DNA from: Warburgia ugandensis
Taxonomy: Eukaryota > Streptophyta > Magnoliopsida > Canellales > Canellaceae
Direction: 5' to 3'
Assembly: GCA_035236585.1 (NCBI GenBank)
Contig: CP141131.1
Coordinates: 19,071,103-19,135,102, forward strand
Length of the DNA: 64,000 nucleotides
Shown here in pieces: positions 51,145 through 64,000 of this stretch. The notes below the pieces were generated by a model. That model had not been told where the DNA came from. It worked only from the letters and a program-made list of their open reading frames with translations, and did not search any database. Numbering within the stretch: the stretch's first letter is position 1; each line of letters starts with the position of its first letter. A program made the position numbers and the translations under genes.

Positions 51145-54100
51145 CCTGAAAAACTAGGCATAGATCCATTCCCAAAATCCCAAAACTCCTAAAAGATCCC
51201 TTTCTTTCATTTTCTCTCTCCTCTCTCTAGATTGGAACAAGAGACCTAAATTCAATTAGGCACTCTGCTCCAGATCAAATATCACATATCACACTGTATA
51301 AAATTTCCTACCACACGTTAGCTACAAAACGCCTAAAGAAATTTCAAGATCCAACGGCTCAAACAACGAAAATCACAAGACAAGTGGATCTTGTGCTATC
51401 TTATCATCAAATTGGTATTCTCTTAATTTGGACTATATAACCAATGTTTTTCTCCAATCAGGTAGGTGGAACTACTTCCTAGACACATTTTTTGTTGTTT
51501 AATGAAAATTTTATTTTACTATAATTTGATTTGGGTGAAAAATTGTAAAAATAGAGTAAAGATCAAAACCTTCAATTAATGACGATTGAGGGCTCAGATG
51601 AAAAATCTGACCCTTCCAATCGATCTGAAAGGGTCCAAAACCCCTAGGGTAAAATTTTCACGAAATTATATTAAGTTTTGGAACCTCAATTGAGAGGGAT
51701 TGATTGGACAGTCCAGAACAAACCGTCTGATCTCCCGATCGAATCAGGTTCCCTAGGACAGCGTGCAAAATGCCACATAGAAACGTGGCACGCAAAAGCA
51801 TTTTTGCAAGCGTGCCGCGTGTACGATATCATCCCAACGGGACGACTACGCTTGAGCGCTGGTTATAGGGCGAGCGTGTCACGCGTTCGTCCTGGTGACA
51901 TAGGCGCCACCCTACTAGTTCTGCCTGAACGATCTAGGCCGTCCGTTCCGATGGGCCCAGATCATATTTAGACCCTAGGAATGCACTGTGAACTTTTGAA
52001 CTCAATTCAGGAGTCATATGGACTCCAAATTGAGATCAGAAAGAAGCTATGGAAATTGTACAACCTCTAGTTTCTTATGAAATGATAAAATGGAGAAAAT
52101 ATCGTATGAAACTTTCTGTATTTAGGAAATAAGTTTTCAATTTCCAAGATCTTCAAGATATGAGGTGATCAGATCTTAGTAATCTGTTTTACTAATGACA
52201 TACTATTGAAATAAAGTGATATATATGGTTTATTTGGACATATCTGAGATATGTTAAGGGATCTACCTATTATGGTAGAAAAACCCTAAAAATACAAAGG
52301 GACCCACTTGATCAATGAGATCAAGTGTGATCAGATCCTTGGGATGGATTGAATGAATGTTAATATAATGAAATCCAAGGAGATCATGGATTGAATATTA
52401 CAACAACAAAGCAAAATGATCTTTGGACCTTAATGAAGAAAAACCCCTAAATGTAATTAAAACCCTTAATTAAAAGGAAAAGATCTAAGATCTAATGGTT
52501 GGATCATAAGAAAAGGTTTCTAAAAATATTAATGTAATTAGTTTCATTTTCTATTATTTGATAATGGCATTTTAAATGTGATTTATGTTATAAAGCATGC
52601 TAGTGCGACTTTTAGACTTTAGCATGATATGTGATTAGATTGTTATAATAGGTTGCTATATTTAATTATCCTAGGGGCATGTTAGTGTGATTTTATAGAA
52701 ATGTAACTTAGGACCAAGTTAGTATGATTTCATGCTATTATAACTTAGGACCATGCTATGATTTCATGTAAGATTATACTATAGTATGAGATTGTACCTT
52801 AGGTCCATGTTAGTTTAAATTGAGTTATTAAGGTATATTAGTTGAAAATCATACTAGTGTAATTTTAAGTACCTTATATCATTATCATTAAGTTGTTCAA
52901 TTATGTAGTTTTATGCTTTTAATTTATAATTCATTTATGGTTAAATTTCATTAGTAGATCTACTTGTTATGAGATGAAGAGCATAAAACACCAAAATTGG
53001 AATCTAATGAGAAAGTAGAGTTTCATGACATAAATAAGAGTGGATTATTTTGAACTTAATTAGTAAGGGCTATAGTTAGTAGGACAATATAAGGATTATC
53101 AAATCCTTAGCCCAAACTAGGAGAATAATAAACCCCATGAATGACATTGTAAATGTTCATAGACTTAATTAAAATCAAGTAGAAAGAGTACTTAGGGTCA
53201 ATATGCTTGTAGGAACCTTATGAAAGGTTGAACTAAGGTCACTCTAGTGAATGTTGAACATAGTGGTTGAGGAGGGTTGTCTAATAGAGCCTCGCTCTTC
53301 CCCTACCTTCCGTTGACATTTGTGAGGTCTAAACACCTCCTTACATGAGGATTAAAGTAACCACTTTATGTTCACCCATTTAGCTAGTAAGCCTTAGCCA
53401 ATTGAAAATAAGAGGAGCAGTCTAGACTTAGGCTGAAATAAGTTACCTTCAACCAGTAAAACATTAACTGGTTGAATAATAATAGTAAGAGCATAAAAGG
53501 TTAGTAAATTATTTAACCTTAATAAAAACTGTAAGTTAGATAAGGATGATCAAACAAGATCCATTAGATCTTGAATGATCAAGAATAATAAGAATAAGAA
53601 TATTGTATTGTATTTAGTATGCATATTTATTAGTATGCATGTTATAGATCAAATCTAGTTCATTAGATTAGATAATCCAAACCCTTGATCAAAGATGATT
53701 CAAGGAAGAAAACCAAGATCATCCTCCTTAGGGATGATCCAAGAACTGAACTTAGATCAAAGAAGAACTAGATGATAAAAGATCTAGGACCTTGATCTTT
53801 ATCAATAAGTGTAGATTGTCGATCAAAGGATCTATGAAAGATCAAGATCAAGGAGATGGACACACAAAGACTTAGAGATAGAAAATACTTAGATATGAAT
53901 GATTTAAAGATCATTCTAAACATCAAATCTAGTGATCAATAGGATTGTTCATAATTTATATATATTGATAGTATGTATGGATGTACAGATTACATACATT
54001 AGTTAGGATCATGGAAGATCTGGCAAAAGGGATCACTACTTGAAGGTAGGAGGATTTGATGAATGCATTTACATGAGATGTACATGATTGAACCCATGAC

Positions 54101-55403
54101 CTTATGTTGACAAGAGTAATGTTAATACTTGTATTAAATCCCTTGAAACCCTTATGATCCAACCAAACACATATAAAATGGTTAAAGACTAGACTCTAAG
54201 TGAATAGGAAACTAGAAGATATTTCAGCCCTAAGTAAACAAATAGATTGTCTGGTATGTATGAAATCTATTTTACATGCAAGCTTGGAGGCTTGTGACTT
54301 TGTTTTAATTGGCATAAGCCTGGGGGATGCTATGCTAGAGGAGTTATGAGGGTTTGGCCACATGCTTCTTGAAATTTGATGATTTGATGATACCTTGCCC
54401 TATGAGAGGCTAAAAGTCGGGTGGGGCAATTATGGGAAGGCCACCACTGTGAAAGTCCTGTCTCCCCATATGGGTAGTGACATAATATTTTCCACCATGG
54501 TATCAATGGTGAGTAGGGCAGTTATCCGAGCGCACTAGTACGGATCGAGGCAAAGATGGTAGCCCTTTGATTATTTTGCACTATGATGCATATGAGAGTA
54601 GGCATAGTAAAATGCCTTATGTTTTAGCATAATGAAATGCTAGGTAATTATATATTACCAATATTTCCCTAGAAGGAAAATTTCCAGTGTAGGATTAACT
54701 GAAATATTGAATTCTCATAATGGAGAGAATTGATCAGCTTAGTTGGGAATGATATTTGACTACTTTCATAAATTTAACTTATTTACCCATGTATAGTATG
54801 TATGTATATGGATGTACATATATTACAAAGTAAAGAGTAGAGACATGAATATGTTTAGGGATAACGGGATTATGAAGTATTAGAATTATATTGTCAATTA
54901 TTATGCTTCTTGAATCCCCTACCAAGCATTGATTGCTGAGATATTGTAAATGTTGCAATGTTTACAATATCTCACATACAAGGAAGGAGAGTTAAGGAGC
55001 TCATGACGATAGAAGACTTGAGGAGAATAATCTTCAGGGTATACCCCTTGACGACATGTATTTTGCTTTGTTTGACAGTATTGTATTGTAATGAGAGTTT
55101 CATTGTATGGTGCGCTTTGAGTTTTGTATTATGTAATTTGGACAAGTATTGTAATGGATTTGGCTGTATTGTGAACCACTAGATAGATTTTGGAATTTAA
55201 TAAAAGAATATTCTTTCAATGGAATTTTATCTTGTACAAAATTCTATTTATGTTATGTATGAAGTGATGACTTGGGTTTTACAAAATAAGTTCTAAAGAA
55301 AAGAATTTTTGCTGCTTTGTTTTTGCCAATTTTTTTTACTATTGAGGGCCCTGCCTTTTAAAAATATATTACAAAATGTGTTACAAAAACCTAGGTCATC
55401 ACA
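51145..55403 (+). mobile_element. Solo LTR (LTR2), right part
   Basis: Resumes directly after the CTTCC duplication (CCTGAAAAACTAGGC, then the CTAGATTGGAACAAGAGACC block) and runs as the reverse complement of LTR A/B to CCTAGGTCATCACA at 55403. Contains the GC-rich segment (about 51700-51960) and the hairpin (54937-54974). No coding parts. Confidence 0.85.
54937..54974. other. LTR2 hairpin, 14-bp perfect arms
   Basis: TGAGATATTGTAAA and TTTACAATATCTCA with a 10-nt loop that differs in sequence from the LTR1 loop. Confidence 0.85.
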
Positions 55404-55408
55404 ATTAG

Positions 55409-58309
<2,901 letters not shown>

Positions 58310-58867
58310 CTTGCATGAAATGACTAAGGAGTCTCTTGGAGAGAGGGTACTTGGTGATTGGTTCTTTAGAGTTATTTATCTTTTAAAGGGATTGTTCAAG
58401 ATCTTCTAAAGGCTGGTTGGACAACTTGAGAGGGATGCACTTTATCTAAATGGGTGGGACCCCCTCAACATGAAGAAAACATCCTTCCTTGGGACTTGGA
58501 TTTGAAATGGGTTAGGACTCTCTTGGAGAGAGTCCTTTACCTTTCTCACTCCTAGTTCTCCACTATGACTAAGATTCCTCTTAGACCACTTAATTAAGCC
58601 TCACTTGTCTAAAAAGTTGCAGCCCAAATAAATAGGTGGATAAATTGACGAAGAGAAAAAAAAAACGTTACGTGGGGTGTTGTTAGTTAGGAAAATATTA
58701 AGATTCTTGTAGAGTCCTTAATGTTTTTCTACCGAACCTTTTCCTCTTCCTAATGCTATTTTAAATTATCTAGAAAACTTAAAAGGGAACCACTTTATTT
58801 GTGAGTGGAGCCCATTAACATGCAAAGAAAAATAGCACCCATGGGAGGCTCCTTAGTTAAAATATTT

Positions 58868-58914
<47 letters not shown>

Positions 58915-59515
58915 CACTTTAAATCATCTAGAAGACCTATAATGAGGTCCACCTTGTTGTAGGTGGGACCGCCTAAGCTCCCCTTATTACAAAAAATAAA
59001 ATTCCAAGAAGGGCTCCTAATTTCTAAAATATTTTGGACACTCTCATGGAGATAGAAGTCCTTAATGAGACCATCTTGTTTACAAGTGGGAACCCCATTA
59101 TCATTGGAAAAAAAGTGCCCGTAAGGCTCTTTATTTTCCTAAAAAATTAGGAGTTTCCTATGAAGAGAGAGTTCTTTATGTTGGGTCTTCTAGCAAGCTT
59201 AAAATGGAATCCATCTTGGTCATAGGTAGGACCCATTTTCATTCAAACAAAAAAACCTACAAGAGCTTTTTACTTCCAAAATAGTGAGGACTCTCCTAAG
59301 AGAGAGATGTTTGTACTTTTTAAGTTTTCTAAGGAACATAAAATGGGATCCACTTGGCCATAGGTGGAACCCATTTACATTAAAAAGAAAATGTCCATTA
59401 AACCCATTTACATTAAAAAGAAAATGTCCATTAAAGGACTTTTATCTTTTAAAGAAACACTTAGTCTTTCCCATGGAGAGTATTCTATGTTTGAGTTTTC
59501 TAGCAAGCCTCAAAT
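58310..59515. repeat. Decayed tandem repeat, ~165-bp period
   Basis: The same ordered blocks recur about seven times: a GACTCTC..GAGAGAG block, TTTTCTAG.AAGCTTAAAATGG, TCCACCTTG..CATAGGTGGGACCC, CATTAAAAAGAAAATG and AAGGGCTTTTTA. Spacing is irregular because of indels. The last part also holds a recent 33-bp duplication (59369 and 59402). Confidence 0.7.
58872..58912 (+). repeat. (GA)n microsatellite, 41 bp, within the 165-bp repeat
   Basis: Sits where other units have a short GAGAGAG, so it grew from that motif. Confidence 0.95.
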
Positions 59516-59519
59516 AATG

Positions 59520-59633
<114 letters not shown>

Positions 59634-59664
59634 TTCTTTTTTTCCTAGTTAGAGTGGGACACAT

Positions 59665-61184
59665 CGTAATATCCCTAAATTTTGTAAAATTTTAATGAAA
59701 AATTGTGCTAAAAAAAATGGAATCCAACGACACTAATAATGCTAAAATTAGAGTCAAAACAAAAAATGTCCATTGAGACCATTACTCATCATGCATACCT
59801 AGTGTATTATACCATTGCCTTAACTACATGTTTTGTTTAGAGAAATGATTTTGTAAATTTTGAGATAATATGCCAATTTGTTTTATCTAACAATTTTCAT
59901 ATTTCACAAATTTATAACAAGTGTTTCTACCTGGTGTATTCCATCCTCTGACTTTGTGAGATGATTAGACACTCGTCCCATAGAAGGGAAAATGTGTATG
60001 GAGTGGTATCATGGGTAGCCCAGTATATGCATCCGGTTAGTTTACCATGCATGACAGACACTTAGTCTCCCATTTTGGTGTTGGTAGGAAGCAGTAGTTG
60101 GTAAACTAAGGAGTTGGTTACCACTGAATCATGGCAATCCATACTCTTCTTTTGTGTTTCTCATTAGCATTATAAGCATATTGGGATCGATGTATCCTGA
60201 TGTACCCATGACATGACATGTGTGGAGGATTGGTATAAGTACTCATGACTTGATGTGAGAGTGCGAGATGCACTAACAGGACCCATCTGTGTTGGGTGCC
60301 TTTTTATTTATGACATACTTTGCATTTTGTTATGATGGGATTATATAATTTTAGCGCTTTTAGTTTGTGAACCATGATCATTCTATGACGTGCATGCTGT
60401 GCTGATTTGACTTCATGGGATTATCATTATTTATTCGATGTTAGATATTTTGTTTTAGATTTTACTTGATACGAATCATCTAATTTCTATGGCAATTGAG
60501 TATGGGACATGCTTATTCAATTTTCATGCCTCTATTTTATTCATGGGATTTTATTATGAGATTTTGATATTACTTGTCACACCACCTACATGTATACTTT
60601 AAATATTAAATGTCTATGTGCCTACACAAGCAATAGCTTAGTGAGGTATTGCTTTAATTTGCAATGCTTCATATATTGAGCGAGATAGTAGTAAAGGCAA
60701 ATGGGTGGAAGGCCAGTGAAGGCAGCGAGGACCATCAACTTAGGAGAGATCGACATTTTGATATATGTAGCCGACCATATTTCACTTTGAATATGTACTT
60801 GGGCTGTATATATATCCACTTAGACCTTATCTTTGACACTAGAACTTGTGGACATATTATTTTGCCTTGAGTGTAATGTTATGATGGATAAACCTTGGGC
60901 CATATTATTTCTGTTTTCTTGACTCTATTATCGTTGTTTACATCAACGGAGACCTTAGTTTGATTTCACCAATCATGCAATGTATTTTGTCCTTATATTT
61001 GATTTCATTGTATTCTTATGGGTCAAATGACTCCTGAAATTTTGAAAATGTGATGCCTTAGTAAAGGATATATATTAGTTTAAATAAAAAGTAAACTTCT
61101 TGATTTTAGGGACCCTACCTATTTTACTAATACCATTATTGTTATTACGTATTTATTTATGTTAATAAAACCCAGGGTGTTACA
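59665..61184 (+). mobile_element. Probable solo LTR (LTR4), ~1.5 kb, Gypsy type
   Basis: Left end CGTAATATCCCTAAATTTTG (TG worn to CG) and right end CCCAGGGTGTTACA give LTR-type inverted termini. Flanks CACAT (59660) and CCCAT (61185) form a 5-bp duplication with one change. The body has the AATCCAACGACACTAATAATG block also seen near 56660. No coding part; orientation is tentative. Confidence 0.6.
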
Positions 61185-62880
61185 CCCATATCCCACTCTC
61201 TCCTACTTCTTATATATCTCTTTTTTTTCAAGCCCAAGAGAGATTCATTTCTTAGACTCCTCTTCCTCACGTGTTCTCTCCCACCTTAAGTGGCACCCAT
61301 TTCACTCTCTTTTCTCTCCAAGTCCATGTCTCTCTTCCTTCCTATCTCTATCACGTTCTCCCACTCCTCTACTCTCTATTCTTTTAAAATCCCATAGCTA
61401 TCAACTTAGAAAATCCTATAAATACCCCTCCTACCTAGACTCAACACACAAAAATTTGGAGAGAAACTTAAAGAAAGAGAGAAACATAGAGAGAGCCATT
61501 CATCTTGGAGTTTTTACTAGCAATCAAGGTAATTCTCCTTTTCTATTGCTAATTCTCTATCTCATGGATCGAGCTTGCTATGTCTATATGCTAAATCTTT
61601 GATTGGTCTACTATTGAGAAGCATCATGCAAAGACCATACTAGATACCTCTTAAGTTTATTGACAAATTTAAATCATATTAAACCTAGGAAATGATAGAG
61701 GTCATTCTTGATTAACATATAGCCTTTTGCATACCTTAAGTTATTTTTTGCTGATTAACCTATTCAGCCTTTACCTTATAGCCTTTTCTTATGATCCACT
61801 TAACCATTACCCATTCTAACCCTTAATATATCCATTACCAATTCTGTTTCAACAATATGTGGAAATGGTTGGAATTATCTTGATGAATTAGTTTGAATAA
61901 TATAAGTTTAGGAGATGAACATCAAAATAGTCTAAAGTGTAATACTTCAAAAGTGAAAAAATGCTATTGTCAATATTAGAGGATGAAAAAAAATAAAAAT
62001 AAATTAAAAATGAAAAAGAAAGAAAAAGCCAATGAAAAGAAGAAGTTCACTATCATATGTGAAAAAAAGATTATGAATACTTCAATAGAATACCTTTACA
62101 TATTGTTCAAAACAATTACTTTACCCATGTACCACTTTCTTTGATAACCTTGTCCTAAGGTTTACATTTCATCCTAGTAAAGAACGACCTTGATCTTAGG
62201 TGTAGTATGACTTGGATGTGAAAATGAATTATTAGGGATTATTGTAAAGTATAATATTCTTAATAGTCCATCAGTTTCCTTCCTATTAGATTGTTATCAT
62301 TTCTTAACTTACCATTCTTTATTCTAAAATTTGTGAGAAAATTTTCCTTTGATACACATTATTCTACTCACTTATTAATGAGAATATTATTATCTATTTC
62401 ATAGTAGCTTCTTTCTTAATTTTGACTATATCTTATGAGATTTGAAGTCAAAGTGTATTTTTGCATGAAAATTTAGGTTGTAGCTTAGAGATTGAGAATT
62501 ATGTATATATTGGCTATTCTCACACACACATTCCAAAATTTGAGTACTAATGGAATAGTTCTAGCATAAGAGTAGAATTTTGAATTATTGTTCATCTTTA
62601 TTAGCTTGCTAAAATTGAACATATAATGTACACTAAATGATAAACAATTATTCGAGAGAAATGACAGAATTACCGTCCAAGTTTTCTATTTTAATGCTTA
62701 TGAGTATCATATATGAAAACCTTTACTAGACTACAACTTATCTATAATGTGTAACCTAGGGGTTTAAAGGCTTTTTGCATAAGCTAAATGCAGATGATAG
62801 CACCTACAAAAGTAACTAGGATTTTTAACATTTTCTACTTTTGTATTTTTGCTCGAGGACTAGAAAAATATAAGTAGAGG
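61185..62880 (+). other. Repeat-derived DNA with a promoter-like block, no gene
   Basis: TATAAATA at 61417-61424 follows pyrimidine-rich sequence and precedes a purine-rich leader ending CAAGGTAATTCTCC, resembling an LTR promoter. From about 61.6 kb the sequence looks like the 3' non-coding part of a Tat-type Gypsy element whose LTR starts at about 62.89 kb. No open frame of interest. Confidence 0.4.
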
Positions 62881-63450
62881 GTATTTGATATATATATATA
62901 TATATATAATTATTAAAATTAATAACCTTAGAAATTGCATTTATAAACTCTTGAATCACTCAATTTATTATTAATTAGGTTTATTTTTATTTTATAAGAT
63001 TTGAGTTGAAAGGAGCAAACTGTGTATTTTAGCCAATTGAGACCCTATAAAGAAGCTAGTTCATCATCCAAGTAAAACCACAAGCCCACATTTTGAAAGC
63101 CAAGAGCAAAAGAGTTCAAAGCATAGTGGGAGTGCTCATATCACTTCAAAGCAATTAGAAATCTCATGTATGTGACCACCTTTATCCATACAAAATTGAT
63201 TGTCATTATAAAAAAAAAAGAAGAAGAAAAAAGGTGAGATATTCCTCACATGCACGTATGCATTCACCATCATATAAAAGCTTCTTAGTGAAGCTATGCA
63301 AACCCACAAATGGAGTTGCATGTTTTCCACTATTTTTGAGTTTAGAAGTGATGTACCATTGGGTTCACATATAGATTACTTATTCTCTTTTTCACTCTCT
63401 GTCTCATCCTCACATGGTCCACATAAGACTATATTTTCTCTATTATATTT
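62820..63450 (+). mobile_element. 3' end of a Tat-lineage-like Gypsy element: polypurine context and LTR start
   Basis: TTTTGCTCGAGGACTAG (62848) followed by AAGTAGAGGGTATTTGATA (62871) is the usual lead-in to the 3' LTR of plant Tat-type Gypsy elements. The following sequence (TAGGTTTATTTTTATTTTATAAG, TTTTAGCCAATTGAGACC) fits such an LTR. The right end is not identified, and the element's coding part is not seen here. Fossil. Confidence 0.5.
62887..62908. repeat. (TA)n microsatellite at the start of the Tat-like LTR
   Basis: 22-bp alternating TA run. Confidence 0.95.
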
Positions 63451-64000
63451 TATCTGAAGAAAACATGTTTTTCAAAGTGGAGAAAATATGTTTATATGGA
63501 GGAAAAAATAAGAAGCACAAAAATGTCTTATGTTGGAGTGTAAAAATAGGAAATCCATAACTGAGAATGTACAAGATATAGAGAAATCAAGGGTCAAGAT
63601 TGACTACCAAGCTTCCAAAAGTAGATGTCTTTAACAAGGAAAGGATTGGCCTAACTAGATAGAGAGATTCATAAAATATGAAAGAGAGGAACATTCTAGG
63701 TTGCCAAAGCAAAACCTATTTTTCTTGGGGAAGATGTTGTGGAGAAAGGGAGTACAACTTGATATGAAATAGTTATAGAAAATGGGAAAGGAGTGGGATG
63801 TGTTTCTCTTAGGAAGACTTTTTCTTGGAAGGAAAAGGTTTTTATTTGGAAAGAAGAGGATGGTTTTTAGAGGAAGCCCACTTAAAAGTGAAGACATTTT
63901 TTTTAAAAGAGACATATGACATGTCGCAACTTAGGAGTGCAAGGTACATTTAACAAAGGGACAATTTCTATTGTTGGATGCCTTAACTTAGAAGAAAAAA
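63451..64000. other. A/G-rich sequence to window edge, no gene seen
   Basis: Purine-rich with short frames only. May be more LTR or internal sequence of the Tat-like element. Confidence 0.35.

Overview
The window is nuclear DNA of a flowering plant. The evidence is two plant genes with plant-type introns, four copies of the tRNA-derived Au SINE, plant RTE and L1 LINE remnants, Ty3/Gypsy LTR elements with a tRNA-iMet-type primer site, and many GA/CT microsatellites. I cannot name the species. The DNA is AT-rich and repeat-dense, with about 2 kb of recognisable coding DNA in 64 kb.

Layout. 1-2.3 kb: the last two coding exons and 3' UTR of a gene resembling Arabidopsis At4g01290 (an eIF4E-binding protein), running off the left edge. 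2.3-15.5 kb: gene-poor DNA with two decayed RTE LINE copies, a small solo LTR, a nested minisatellite, two Au SINEs and an L1 RNase H scrap. 15.5-17.3 kb: a complete three-exon R2R3-MYB gene of the TT2 / proanthocyanidin type, with a TATA box and CT microsatellites on both sides. 17.6-25.7 kb: an unidentified open stretch, two more Au SINEs, a long antisense RTE copy, a miRNA-precursor-like foldback and a MITE-like inverted-repeat element.

25.7-55.4 kb is a nest of related long-LTR Gypsy elements. An old LTR (about 25.76-44.8 kb) is split by a 13.7-kb minus-strand element that has 4.7-kb LTRs, a primer site, a polypurine tract and gag but no recognisable pol, so it resembles the non-autonomous TR-GAG type. 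Seven bases beyond the old LTR, a solo LTR of opposite orientation begins (44.8-55.4 kb). A third, 5.7-kb solo LTR sits inside that one with a perfect 5-bp target duplication. It carries eight copies of a ~445-bp tandem repeat, six of them arranged as a duplicated trimer. The LTRs share a conserved hairpin, and most share a TATAAATA promoter and a fast-changing GC-rich segment.

55.4-64 kb: more LTR-derived DNA, including a decayed ~165-bp tandem repeat, a probable 1.5-kb solo LTR with a near-matching target duplication, and the 3' end of a Tat-like Gypsy element.

The two host genes show no functional link. The most unusual material is the higher-order repeat inside the solo LTR, the mosaic divergence of the paired LTRs, the shared LTR hairpin and the foldback at 23.7 kb.
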